Assembly (NCBI GenBank): GCA_035499415.1
Contig: DATJYV010000031.1
Span: 1 to 15,475, forward strand
DNA: 15,475 nucleotides
Direction: 5' to 3'
DNA from: DATJYV01 sp035499415
GTDB taxonomy: Bacteria; Bacteroidota; Ignavibacteria; UBA10030
The notes under the pieces: generated by a model
The model's input: only the letters and a program-made list of their open reading frames with translations
Told to the model about the DNA's origin: nothing
Databases searched by the model: none
Translations under genes and position numbers: made by a program
Shown: piece after piece, positions 1 through 6,923 of the stretch
Numbering within the stretch: position 1 is the first letter of the stretch
Layout: each line of letters begins with the position of its first letter

Positions 1-30
1 GACGACAAATCTGTGAAACGAGCAAACTAG
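1..30 (+). CDS. C-terminal tail of an unidentified upstream ORF (partial)
   Basis: The first 30 bases read as nine sense codons (DDKSVKRAN) and a TAG stop whose last base lies directly before the ATG of pyrK. Such a stop/start abutment is also seen between pyrK and pyrD, so this could be the end of the preceding gene of the same operon. Only nine residues are visible, too few to identify a family, and a chance open stretch of this length is quite possible. The other two frames give no better candidate. Confidence 0.3.
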   Translation, partial: DDKSVKRAN

Positions 31-795
31 ATGTTCGAGCAAAATGTTCGTGTCGTCTCCGTCCGGTCTGTCGCGGAGAACACGATTGCTCTGTCGTTCA
101 GCAGTCCGCTCATTGCTCGCGCGAGCCGGCCGGGACAGTTCGTCAACGTGCGGATTCCTGATTCCATTCAGGGGCCGCTTCTTCGACGCCCATTCAGTGT
201 CAGCCGTGTAACGCGGGACCGGGTCGAGATTCTCTTTAATATCGTCGGACCCGGCACCGCCCTGATTGGCGCTCGCAAACGGGGAGACGCCCTCGACGTC
301 CTCGGACCGCTGGGTCGTCCCTTCAAGCTCGACGATGATTTCCGGACGGCGATCATCGTCGCCGGCGGACTCGGGATTGCGCCATTCCCCTTCCTGACAT
401 CGGCCCTGCGCAAAAAGAAAATCGACATAATGACGTTCGTCGGATCCCGGAGTGCGCGGCAACTCGTCAGCGCAAATCTCGAGCACAAGAAAATAGCGAC
501 GGATGACGGTTCCCGCGGCTTCCACGGAAACGTTGTCGAATTGCTTGGACGTGCGCTTCGTCGCCGCATGCTGAAACCGAAAATCTTCGGCTGCGGTCCC
601 ACGCCGATGTTGAGAGCACTTTCGGCGTTTGCGTTGAAAGAAGATATTCCGTGTGAACTCTCGCTGGAAGGGGAGATGGCGTGCGGAGTCGGATTATGTC
701 AGGGCTGTCCCGTCCATCGGACGGGAGACGGAAAGCGCTATTCGCTCATGTGCACAGAAGGACCCACGTTTCTTTCCACGGAGGTCATCCTCTAA
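31..795 (+). CDS. pyrK: Dihydroorotate dehydrogenase B, electron transfer subunit PyrK
   Basis: PyrK is the FAD/[2Fe-2S] subunit that passes electrons from the PyrD FMN to NAD+ in the fourth step of de novo pyrimidine synthesis, in the cytoplasm. The 254-residue protein has the ferredoxin-reductase-like layout. An N-terminal flavin barrel carries RRPFSVS (52-58), an NAD-binding region carries GGLGIAP (112-118) and CGP (188-190), and a C-terminal iron-sulphur motif has Cys218, Cys223, Cys226 and Cys241 (C-x4-C-x2-C-x14-C), the usual PyrK spacing. Length is normal for the family. The ATG follows the TAG of the preceding frame directly and has no clear Shine-Dalgarno, suggesting coupling to an upstream gene. 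Its stop (TAA) touches the ATG of pyrD without a gap, so the two subunits are almost certainly co-translated. The neighbouring catalytic subunit rules out a generic ferredoxin reductase. Confidence 0.95.
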   Translation: MFEQNVRVVSVRSVAENTIALSFSSPLIARASRPGQFVNVRIPDSIQGPLLRRPFSVSRVTRDRVEILFNIVGPGTALIGARKRGDALDVLGPLGRPFKLDDDFRTAIIVAGGLGIAPFPFLTSALRKKKIDIMTFVGSRSARQLVSANLEHKKIATDDGSRGFHGNVVELLGRALRRRMLKPKIFGCGPTPMLRALSAFALKEDIPCELSLEGEMACGVGLCQGCPVHRTGDGKRYSLMCTEGPTFLSTEVIL

Positions 796-1740
796 ATGAT
801 GCGAACTTCGTTCACGTTGAAGGGAGTGACGTTTAAGAACCGGGTTTTGGTGGCCTCGGGAACGTTCGGCTACGGGGATGAAGTTTCGGACCTCGTCGAT
901 GCAAAGCGCCTCGGCGGCATCGTCACGAAATCGCTCTCCCTCAAGCCGCGGGACGGCAACCCGCCCCGCCGCATTGTCGAAACGGATGCGGGAATGTTGA
1001 ACTCCATCGGCCTCGCGAATATCGGGGTGGAAGCTTTTGTCCGCGACAAACTTCCGCTTCTTCGAAAGATGAAGACGGCGGTCGTGGCAAATATTGCTGC
1101 GAGCTCGGTCGATGAATACTGCCGGGTTCTGGAGCGTATCGAAGGGGAAGAGGGCGTGCATGGATACGAGATCAATGTTTCATGCCCCAACGTCAAGGAA
1201 GGAGGATTGAGCTTTGGCACAAACCGTTCGGCAGTGTCGGAGATTACCCGCCGTCTTCGCGTGCTGACGGGTAAACTTCTCATCATCAAACTGACGCCGA
1301 ATGTGACGCACATCGGCGAGTTTGCGAAGGCGGTCGAAGGTGAAGGGGCGGATGCCGTATCGGTCATCAACACCTTCGTTGGAATGGCCATCGATGCGCA
1401 GTCAAGAAAACCCAAACTGTCAACGGTCACCGGCGGCCTCTCCGGTCCGGCGATAAAACCGCTCGCGCTCGCAAAAGTCTATGAATCGGCAAACGCCGTT
1501 TCTATTCCCGTCTTCGGCATAGGTGGGATTCGGAGCGGCGAGGACGCCATCGAATTCCTTCTTGCGGGAGCCACGGCGGTGCAGGTGGGAACGGCGAACT
1601 TCGTCCATCCGGCTGCCGCAATCGACGTCGCAGAGGGCATGGAAAAATTTGGCCGCGACCATGGGGTGAAAGACCTTGGAGAGCTTGTGGGAGCGCTGGA
1701 GGTCGACCGCTCAACGTCTGTCATCGATTCCTGGCAGTAG
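796..1740 (+). CDS. pyrD: Dihydroorotate dehydrogenase B (NAD+), catalytic subunit PyrD
   Basis: This FMN enzyme oxidises dihydroorotate to orotate and works as a heterotetramer with PyrK. The 314-residue TIM barrel shows TKSLSLKPRDGNPPRR (44-59, with the FMN-contacting Lys45), the substrate loop NSIGLAN (69-75), the active-site NVSCPNVK (127-134) with Cys130 as catalytic base, IKLTPNV (164-170), GGLSGPAIKPLAL (213-225) and the FMN phosphate loop GIGGIRSGEDA (241-251). A Cys rather than a Ser base marks class 1, and the adjacent pyrK marks subclass 1B. There are two consecutive ATG codons (796 and 799); the first abuts the pyrK stop, which favours translational coupling. The folC frame is already open over the last 65 bases, but the genuine folC start is probably beyond this stop. 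Confidence 0.96.
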   Translation: MMRTSFTLKGVTFKNRVLVASGTFGYGDEVSDLVDAKRLGGIVTKSLSLKPRDGNPPRRIVETDAGMLNSIGLANIGVEAFVRDKLPLLRKMKTAVVANIAASSVDEYCRVLERIEGEEGVHGYEINVSCPNVKEGGLSFGTNRSAVSEITRRLRVLTGKLLIIKLTPNVTHIGEFAKAVEGEGADAVSVINTFVGMAIDAQSRKPKLSTVTGGLSGPAIKPLALAKVYESANAVSIPVFGIGGIRSGEDAIEFLLAGATAVQVGTANFVHPAAAIDVAEGMEKFGRDHGVKDLGELVGALEVDRSTSVIDSWQ

Positions 1741-1783
1741 AAGCGCCTCGCGGGCTCCTGTCCCCCTCCCGATCATTCGTCCC

Positions 1784-3085
1784 GTGGACTACGAACAAGG
1801 AATCTCGCGGCTTTTTGCCCTTCAGAGATTCGGAATGAAGTTCGACCTTGGCGTGACCAAGGCGCTTCTTCGATTCCTGGGCCGCCCCGAAAAAACGTTC
1901 CCAGCAGTTCACGTAGCCGGATCCAACGGGAAAGGTTCAACATCGTCCCTCGTGGCTGCAGCGCTGACTGCATCGGGATATCAGACCGGGCTTTACACTT
2001 CCCCCCATCTCGCCGATTTCCGCGAACGAATTCGTGTCGACGGGAAGATGATTGCGCAGGAAGATGTCTGCCGTCTGCTCACGTTGCTCTGGCCCCACGT
2101 CGAGAAGCTGAGTGCAACCTTTTTTGAAACGACCACGGCGATGGCGTTTCGGTATTTTGCCGACCGGCATGTCGACATTGCGGTCGTCGAAACGGGTCTC
2201 GGAGGACGACTCGATGCGACCAACGTCCTGCGTCCTGAAGTCAGCGTCATCACGAATATCGGCCGCGAGCATACGCAGATCCTCGGTTCCACACTCTCTG
2301 CGATCGCACGGGAAAAGGCCGGAATTATCAAGCGCGGCGTGCCGTGTGTTACCGGCGTTGTTCGGGGGGATGCGCTGAATGTCATCCGCCGTGAGTGCCG
2401 GAAGCGGGGTTCGCGCCTTCTTGTCCGGAAGAAGGACGACGTAAAAATCTCGACTTCGACGCTTGACGGAATCACCGTCGACGCCTCGGCCTTCGCGAAA
2501 CATTTTGCCCGCCTTTACGTCTCCCTCGCTGGATCCTTCCAGGCGGCAAACGTCGCGGTTGCGCTTCACACTCTTCGGGTTCTGCGCGAGAGAGGATGGA
2601 GACGAATCACCGAGACGACGACGCGTTCAGGATTCGCTCGCGTACAGAAAACAACAGGGCTTTGGGGTCGTCTCACAGTCCTTCGAAGATCGCCGCTGGT
2701 TATTGCAGACGTCGCGCACAACCCGCAGGCGATGCGCTCGTTGTGTGCGTCGCTTCGTCAACTCGGTCTGCGGCGGCTCCTGGCCGTCTTTGGGGTGATG
2801 CAGGACAAGCGTTACAAACCGATGATTCGTTCACTGGGAACTATCGCGGCGCGCGCCATCGTTGTAGCTCCAACGACCAGCCGATCCCGGCGCACCGGGG
2901 AACTCGCAGCTGAATTCCGACGTCAAAATATTCCGGCCTTCGAAGCCGACTCTGTCTCTTCGGGAATCGATCGGGCGATGCGACAACATTCCCGGAGCGC
3001 GATTCTCCTGACCGGTTCGCATTTCGTCGTTGGCGAAGCGGCGGCATTCCTCCAGGGGAAAAAATACTTGACAATCAATCAATAA
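1784..3085 (+). CDS. folC: Bifunctional dihydrofolate synthase / folylpolyglutamate synthase FolC
   Basis: FolC ligates glutamate to dihydropteroate and extends folate polyglutamates, using ATP, in the cytoplasm. Counted from the chosen GTG, the P-loop HVAGSNGKGST is at 43-53, followed by YTSPHL (71-76). Further on come the Mur-ligase-family segments FFETTTAMAFRYF and VVETGLGGRLDATNV, then VITNIGREH and, in the C-terminal domain, DVAHNP. About 433 residues is typical. An in-frame ATG at 1676 would add 36 residues that overlap pyrD and do not look like FolC; the family normally begins a few residues before the YEQGISRLFALQRFG-like segment, so GTG 1784 is preferred even though it has no visible Shine-Dalgarno. 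It lies 43 bases after pyrD and probably belongs to the same transcript. The last codons and stop contain the rho promoter. Confidence 0.93.
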   Translation: MDYEQGISRLFALQRFGMKFDLGVTKALLRFLGRPEKTFPAVHVAGSNGKGSTSSLVAAALTASGYQTGLYTSPHLADFRERIRVDGKMIAQEDVCRLLTLLWPHVEKLSATFFETTTAMAFRYFADRHVDIAVVETGLGGRLDATNVLRPEVSVITNIGREHTQILGSTLSAIAREKAGIIKRGVPCVTGVVRGDALNVIRRECRKRGSRLLVRKKDDVKISTSTLDGITVDASAFAKHFARLYVSLAGSFQAANVAVALHTLRVLRERGWRRITETTTRSGFARVQKTTGLWGRLTVLRRSPLVIADVAHNPQAMRSLCASLRQLGLRRLLAVFGVMQDKRYKPMIRSLGTIAARAIVVAPTTSRSRRTGELAAEFRRQNIPAFEADSVSSGIDRAMRQHSRSAILLTGSHFVVGEAAAFLQGKKYLTINQ

Positions 3086-3096
3086 TGGGGTATACT
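3068..3096 (+). promoter_or_regulatory. Sigma-70 type promoter for rho
   Basis: A perfect -35 TTGACA (3068-3073) is followed after exactly 17 bases by TATACT (3091-3096), one mismatch from the -10 consensus. The promoter overlaps the last codons and stop of folC and points at rho. Predicted initiation is near 3103, giving a leader of about 170 nt. This is the best sigma-70 match seen in the window. The functional assignment is inferred from sequence only. Confidence 0.8.
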
Positions 3097-3110
3097 GACA
3101 GGTGATGTAG

Positions 3111-3275
3111 CGGGGCAGTTCCTGTCCGTCGTCTCCAGCCAATTCACTCCACCAAACCTTTTGTGTTTCCCCGGAATTCTGATATTTAACACCTTTTCTA
3201 AATTCGCCTCCACCCAAACCTTTTTTTTCTGCACCCTCATTTTCTTCTGTCCCACTTTTCAAGAGGTTCCCTCTC
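3111..3275 (+). promoter_or_regulatory. C-rich, G-poor rho leader (rut-like), with SD hairpin
   Basis: This untranslated leader is strikingly pyrimidine-rich: I count 55 C against 15 G in positions 3121-3275, and only 3 G against 20 C in 3181-3240. It has little scope for strong secondary structure. High C, low G and lack of structure are the known hallmarks of Rho utilisation sites, and rho autoregulation by termination in its own leader is established in Escherichia coli. Just before the start, AGAGG (3262-3266), the likely Shine-Dalgarno, can pair with CCTCT (3270-3274) across a 3-nt loop, which could mask the ribosome site. Autoregulation is inferred. Confidence 0.55.
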
Positions 3276-4529
3276 ATGCCGATGGACATTTCTGAACTAA
3301 AGTCCAAGAAGATCGGAGAGCTTAACGTGATCGCCAAGGAAATGAATATTTCCGGTTACAGCGAGCTCCGAAAACAGGAATTGATTTTCAAAATCCTCGA
3401 GGCACAGACGGAAAAGGACGGCCTGGGCTTCAGCAAGGGCGTCCTCGAAGTTCTGCCCGACGGCTACGGCTTCCTCCGATCCGCGAGCTACAATTATCTT
3501 CCCTCACCGGACGACATCTATGTGTCGCCATCCCAGATCAAGAAGTTCGGCCTGCGAACGGGCGACAGCGTCAGCGGTCAGGTCCGGCCCCCCAAAGAAG
3601 GGGAGCGATTCTTCGCCCTCCTGCGCGTGGAGGCCGTCAATGAAGACCATCCCGACTTGATCCGTGAACGCATCCTGTTTGACAATCTGACTCCCCTGTA
3701 TCCCGCCGAGCGCATCAAGCTCGAATCGGCCCCCGGGGAATACTCGATGCGAATCCTCGACCTGCTCTCGCCGATCGGCAAGGGTCAGCGCGGCATGATC
3801 GTTTCTCCCCCAAAAGCCGGCAAGACGATTCTTCTCCAGAAGATGGCAAACAGCATATCACGGAATCATCCGGAAATTCGGTTGATCGTCCTCCTGATCG
3901 ACGAACGGCCGGAGGAGGTTACGGATATGGAGCGGACGGTTACCGCGGAGGTGGTCAGCTCCACGTTCGATGAACCGCCGGAACGTCACGTCCAGGTTTC
4001 GGATATGGTCCTCGAGAAGGCGAAGCGGCTCGTCGAGTCGAAGAAAGACGTGGTAATATTGCTCGACAGCATTACGCGACTTGCCCGCGCGCATAACACG
4101 GTGGTGCCGCACAGCGGCAAAATTCTCTCGGGCGGCGTCGACGCCAACGCCCTGCATCGCCCCAAGCGGTTTTTCGGCGCGGCGCGGAATATCGAGGAGG
4201 GGGGAAGTCTCACAATCATCGGGACGGCGCTTATCGAAACAGGGAGCAGGATGGACGAAGTGATTTTTGAGGAGTTCAAGGGAACAGGGAACAGCGAAAT
4301 GGTGCTCGACCGGGCACTGAGCGACAAACGGATTTTCCCGGCCCTGAACGTCAACAAAACAAGCACGCGCAAAGAGGAAAACCTTATGGACCCGGATGAC
4401 CTGAATCGCGTCTGGATCCTGCGGAAGTTCCTGAGCGACTTGAATCCCGTGGATGCCATGGAGTTGGTGCTGGACAAGATGCGCGGGACGAAGTCGAACA
4501 AGGAGTTTCTGAAGGTGATGAATAGCTGA
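3276..4529 (+). CDS. rho: Transcription termination factor Rho
   Basis: Rho is the hexameric RNA-dependent ATPase/translocase that ends transcription of untranslated RNA. The 417-residue protein matches the usual length (about 419 in E. coli). A SAP-like N-terminal helix bundle (about 3-43) contains LKSKKIGELNVIAKEM. The primary RNA-binding cold-shock-like domain (about 52-120) has GVLEVLPDGYGFLRS. The ATPase core has Walker A SPPKAGKT (177-184), LLIDERPEEVTDMER (206-220), Walker B VVILLDSITRLARAHN (259-274), the secondary-site loop VDANALHRPKRFFGAARN and RMDEVIFEEFKGTGNSE (325-341). There is no long insertion between the N-terminal bundle and the RNA-binding domain, unlike many Bacteroidia and Actinobacteria. 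ATG 3276 has AAGAGG about 9 bases upstream; the in-frame ATG at 3282 is an alternative. It is transcribed from its own promoter and appears monocistronic. Confidence 0.98.
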   Translation: MPMDISELKSKKIGELNVIAKEMNISGYSELRKQELIFKILEAQTEKDGLGFSKGVLEVLPDGYGFLRSASYNYLPSPDDIYVSPSQIKKFGLRTGDSVSGQVRPPKEGERFFALLRVEAVNEDHPDLIRERILFDNLTPLYPAERIKLESAPGEYSMRILDLLSPIGKGQRGMIVSPPKAGKTILLQKMANSISRNHPEIRLIVLLIDERPEEVTDMERTVTAEVVSSTFDEPPERHVQVSDMVLEKAKRLVESKKDVVILLDSITRLARAHNTVVPHSGKILSGGVDANALHRPKRFFGAARNIEEGGSLTIIGTALIETGSRMDEVIFEEFKGTGNSEMVLDRALSDKRIFPALNVNKTSTRKEENLMDPDDLNRVWILRKFLSDLNPVDAMELVLDKMRGTKSNKEFLKVMNS

Positions 4530-4571
4530 GGAGCGGCGGTCAGCTTTCAGGCATGAGCTGTTGGCCATCAC

Positions 4572-4606
4572 AACTCGAAACTCGGAACTGGAAACTCGTA
4601 ACTCGA
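4572..4606 (+). repeat. Five-copy heptanucleotide tandem repeat (AACTCGN)
   Basis: Five consecutive 7-base units start at 4572, 4579, 4586, 4593 and 4600: AACTCGA, AACTCGG, AACTGGA, AACTCGT, AACTCGA. The only departure in the first six bases is one C to G change in the third copy; the seventh base varies. The array lies in the 175-base gap between rho and the thiolase gene. I see no ORF or convincing terminator there; the rest is A/C-rich, with a looser recurrence of TCAC-ending units around 4668-4694. Short heptameric tandem repeats are known in other bacterial groups; the role here is unknown. Confidence 0.8.
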
Positions 4607-4704
4607 TATTCCCGGCTCAAAGCTTCACTCCTACCGGTTACCAAAATCAGACTGAACGAAATACCAATTCACGAATCACCGATTAATCAGTCACAGAATC
4701 GCCC

Positions 4705-5880
4705 ATGCCATCGGCCGTGATCGTCAGTGCCTGTAGAACTCCCATAGGTTCATTCATGGGGAGTCTCAGCAGTGTACCGGCCCCGCGACTCGGGGCGTTG
4801 GTTGTGGAGGAGGCTGTGAACCGGGCTGGAATCAGGAAATCGGACGTCCAGGAAGTCATCATGGGGAATGTCCTGACTGCCGCCGAGGGGCAGGCGCCGG
4901 CGCGCCAGGCCGCACTTTTTGCGGGCCTTCCGGATTCCGTTGAGTGCATGACGGTCAACAAAGTTTGCGGTTCCGGGCTCAAGGCGGTCATGCTCGCATC
5001 CCAGGCGATTCAACTGGGCGATGCGGAGATCGTCGTTGCCGGCGGAATGGAAAGCATGTCGAATGCGCCGTATGTCCTCGAGCGGGCGCGGTCCGGATAC
5101 CGGTTGGGAAATGCATCTCTTGTCGACTCCATGATCAAAGACGGGTTGTGGGATGTTTACAACGACTTTCACATGGGGAACGCGGCGGAACTTTGCGCGC
5201 GCGAATGCGCTGTTCCGCGGGAGGCGCAGGATGAATTCTCGATCACGAGCTACAAGCGGGCGCAATCTGCGTGGAGAGAAGGAAGATTCAAGGCGGAAGT
5301 GATTCCGGTCCGAATCGCCACAAAACAGGGGGACGAGGCCGTTTCTCAGGACGAAGAGCCGTTCAAGACAAAATTCGAAAAGATCCCCACACTCAAGCCG
5401 GCGTTTCAGAAAGAGGGGACGGTAACGGCAGCAAACGCGTCCAAGATCAACGACGGTGCCGCCGCTCTCGTCGTCATGAGTGAAGCGAAGGCGGCGGAGA
5501 TGAAGCTCTCCCCGCTGGCGCGCATCATGGCCTACGCGTCGTCGGCGAAGAAGCCGGAATGGTTCACGACCGCGCCGGCGGATGTGATTCCGAAAGTGCT
5601 GATGCGGGCGAAGATGAAACTGGGTGATATCGATCTTTTCGAGATCAACGAGGCGTTCGCCGTCGTCACGCTGGCAGTAAACAAGATGCTCGGCCTCGAC
5701 CTCGCGCGCGTGAACGTTAACGGAGGTGCGGTGGCGCTTGGGCATCCGATCGGCGCCAGCGGCGCACGGATCCTGGTGACACTCCTCTATGCATTGAAGC
5801 AGCGCAACCTGAAGAGGGGGCTTGCCGCGATCTGCATCGGGGGGGGAGAGGCCGCAGGCATGATCGTCGAATTGATTTGA
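4705..5880 (+). CDS. atoB: Acetyl-CoA C-acetyltransferase (thiolase II)
   Basis: This biosynthetic-type thiolase interconverts two acetyl-CoA with acetoacetyl-CoA. The 391-residue length and all active-site blocks agree with the family: nucleophile Cys88 in NKVCGSG, GGMESMSNAP (113-122), NEAFA (315-319), His347 in GGAVALGHPIGASGAR and Cys377 in CIGGGEA. These are one residue offset from the Cys89/His348/Cys378 triad of the Zoogloea enzyme. The insert after residue 120 (YVLERARSGYRLGNASLVDSMI) is typical of acetoacetyl-CoA thiolases rather than long-chain FadA. The start has no clear Shine-Dalgarno, but the protein begins at the canonical position (AVIVSACRTPIGSF). It is followed by hbd and an acyl-CoA dehydrogenase, so it probably supplies or consumes acetoacetyl-CoA in a C4 acyl-CoA pathway. 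Which direction operates cannot be told from the sequence. Confidence 0.94.
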   Translation: MPSAVIVSACRTPIGSFMGSLSSVPAPRLGALVVEEAVNRAGIRKSDVQEVIMGNVLTAAEGQAPARQAALFAGLPDSVECMTVNKVCGSGLKAVMLASQAIQLGDAEIVVAGGMESMSNAPYVLERARSGYRLGNASLVDSMIKDGLWDVYNDFHMGNAAELCARECAVPREAQDEFSITSYKRAQSAWREGRFKAEVIPVRIATKQGDEAVSQDEEPFKTKFEKIPTLKPAFQKEGTVTAANASKINDGAAALVVMSEAKAAEMKLSPLARIMAYASSAKKPEWFTTAPADVIPKVLMRAKMKLGDIDLFEINEAFAVVTLAVNKMLGLDLARVNVNGGAVALGHPIGASGARILVTLLYALKQRNLKRGLAAICIGGGEAAGMIVELI

Positions 5881-5904
5881 GCCGGCCCGAGCCCGGTGGC
5901 CGGC
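5881..5904 (+). repeat. GC-rich hairpin directly after the thiolase stop
   Basis: GCCGGCC (5881-5887) and GGCCGGC (5898-5904) can form a 7-bp all-GC stem with a 10-nt loop, starting at the base after the thiolase stop codon. No T-run follows, so it is not a canonical intrinsic terminator. It could protect an mRNA 3' end or partly attenuate read-through into hbd. The downstream 5926-6015 stretch is C-rich and G-poor. Confidence 0.45.
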
Positions 5905-5925
5905 ACAGGCGACGGGCGGGCATCC

Positions 5926-6015
5926 TCGTCCCCCTGAGGCCGCATCTCTTCCTGCTTTACTCTTCACCCATTCCTTCTTAACTTTTCCCGACTGCATCAT
6001 TCTTACGCTCACCCA
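5926..6015 (+). promoter_or_regulatory. C/T-rich, G-poor leader before hbd (possible Rho-loading region)
   Basis: Within the 157-base gap between the thiolase gene and hbd, positions 5941-6000 hold 23 C and only 4 G, with long pyrimidine runs. Composition resembles the rho leader and fits a rut-like site. I find no convincing sigma-70 promoter here, so read-through from the thiolase gene with Rho-modulated termination is one possibility. A C/T-rich bias of leaders in general in this organism is the plain alternative. Confidence 0.3.
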
Positions 6016-6037
6016 GGAGCCGATCTCTCGGAAATCC

Positions 6038-6907
6038 ATGTCGACCATCTCACACATTACCGTCGTCGGCTCCGGCACGATGGGAAACGGCATCGCCCAT
6101 GTCTGCGCGCAATTCGGATATCAGGTCGTGCTGAACGACGTCCGCACGGAGTTCATCGAACGGGGCTTGAACACCATCAAAGCGAACCTCGAGCGACAGG
6201 TAAAAAAGGGAACGTTGTCAGATGCACAGCGGCAGGAGACGCTGGCGCGGATTCAGACAAACGTTGACCTCGAGAAGGCATGCGGCCGGGCGGACATCGT
6301 CATCGAAGCCGTGACCGAGGATGAAGGAATCAAGAAGGAGCTTTTCCGGAATCTCGACCGATGGACAAGCAGGGACACGATCCTTGCCTCGAACACATCC
6401 TCGATCCCGATCACGGAGCTTGCGGCTGTGACTTCACGGGCGCCGCAGGTTATCGGCATGCACTTCATGAATCCCGTACCGGTCATGAAGCTCGTGGAGA
6501 TTATCCGGGGACAGTTGACGTCCGACGAGACGCTTGCTTCGGTCAAGTCCCTCGCTCAACGGCTCGGGAAAATCCCGGCAGAAGTGAACGATTATCCGGG
6601 GTTCGTATCGAATCGCGTTCTTCTCCCAATGCTGAACGAAGCCATGTACTGCGTCATGGAGGGCGTGGCGAGCCCCGATGCGATCGACACGGTGATGAAA
6701 CTCGGCATGAATCATCCGATGGGGCCTCTTGAACTTGCCGACTTCATCGGCCTGGACGTCTGCCTCTCGATCATGAATGTGCTTCACAAAGGTCTCGGAG
6801 ACCCGAAGTACCGACCCTGCCCGCTGCTCAAACGCATGGTTGCGTCCGGAAACCTCGGAAGGAAGACCGGGAAGGGATTCTACGACTACCCGGAGAAAAA
6901 GAAATGA
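6038..6907 (+). CDS. hbd: 3-hydroxybutyryl-CoA dehydrogenase
   Basis: Hbd reversibly reduces acetoacetyl-CoA to 3-hydroxybutyryl-CoA with NAD(P)H. The 289-residue protein has an N-terminal Rossmann motif GSGTMGNGIAHV (11-22), followed by the catalytic set Ser121 (SNTSS), His142 (GMHFMNP), Glu154 (LVEII) and Asn192 (GFVSNR). The spacing between these residues is the same as in human HADH (Ser137, His158, Glu170, Asn208). The C-terminal dimerisation domain has LGMNHPMGPLELADFIGLD and ends with GRKTGKGFYDY. The length is that of single-domain Hbd, not of a FadB-type fusion. The start at MSTISHITVVG is the family norm; no strong Shine-Dalgarno is seen. It lies between a thiolase and a short-chain acyl-CoA dehydrogenase (16-base gap to the latter), consistent with C4 metabolism. 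A crotonase, needed to link the steps, is absent from this window. Confidence 0.95.
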   Translation: MSTISHITVVGSGTMGNGIAHVCAQFGYQVVLNDVRTEFIERGLNTIKANLERQVKKGTLSDAQRQETLARIQTNVDLEKACGRADIVIEAVTEDEGIKKELFRNLDRWTSRDTILASNTSSIPITELAAVTSRAPQVIGMHFMNPVPVMKLVEIIRGQLTSDETLASVKSLAQRLGKIPAEVNDYPGFVSNRVLLPMLNEAMYCVMEGVASPDAIDTVMKLGMNHPMGPLELADFIGLDVCLSIMNVLHKGLGDPKYRPCPLLKRMVASGNLGRKTGKGFYDYPEKKK

Positions 6908-6923
6908 CCCCGGGAGCATGCCC

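Noticed and set aside
1676..1783. Longer FolC start at ATG 1676
   Set aside because: It adds 36 residues that overlap pyrD in another frame and do not resemble the FolC N-terminus; GTG 1784 places the start where the family normally begins.
3085..3110. Tiny leader ORFs (ATG at 3085 giving six codons; ATG-TAG at 3105) before rho
   Set aside because: The predicted transcription start near 3103 lies after the first and leaves no room for ribosome binding at the second.
4572..4606. CRISPR array
   Set aside because: The units are only 7 bases with no spacers, so this is a short tandem repeat.
5881..5904. Intrinsic terminator after the thiolase gene
   Set aside because: The GC stem is good but no T-run follows, so it is kept only as a hairpin.
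4750..6093. 447-codon open frame on the minus strand
   Set aside because: It lies antisense to the thiolase gene, is rich in Arg and His, shows no recognisable motif, and arises from GC-rich codon bias of the thiolase gene.
6777..6923. Upstream extension of the acyl-CoA dehydrogenase frame
   Set aside because: It overlaps the end of hbd; the Shine-Dalgarno GGGAG and the family N-terminus both point to ATG 6924.
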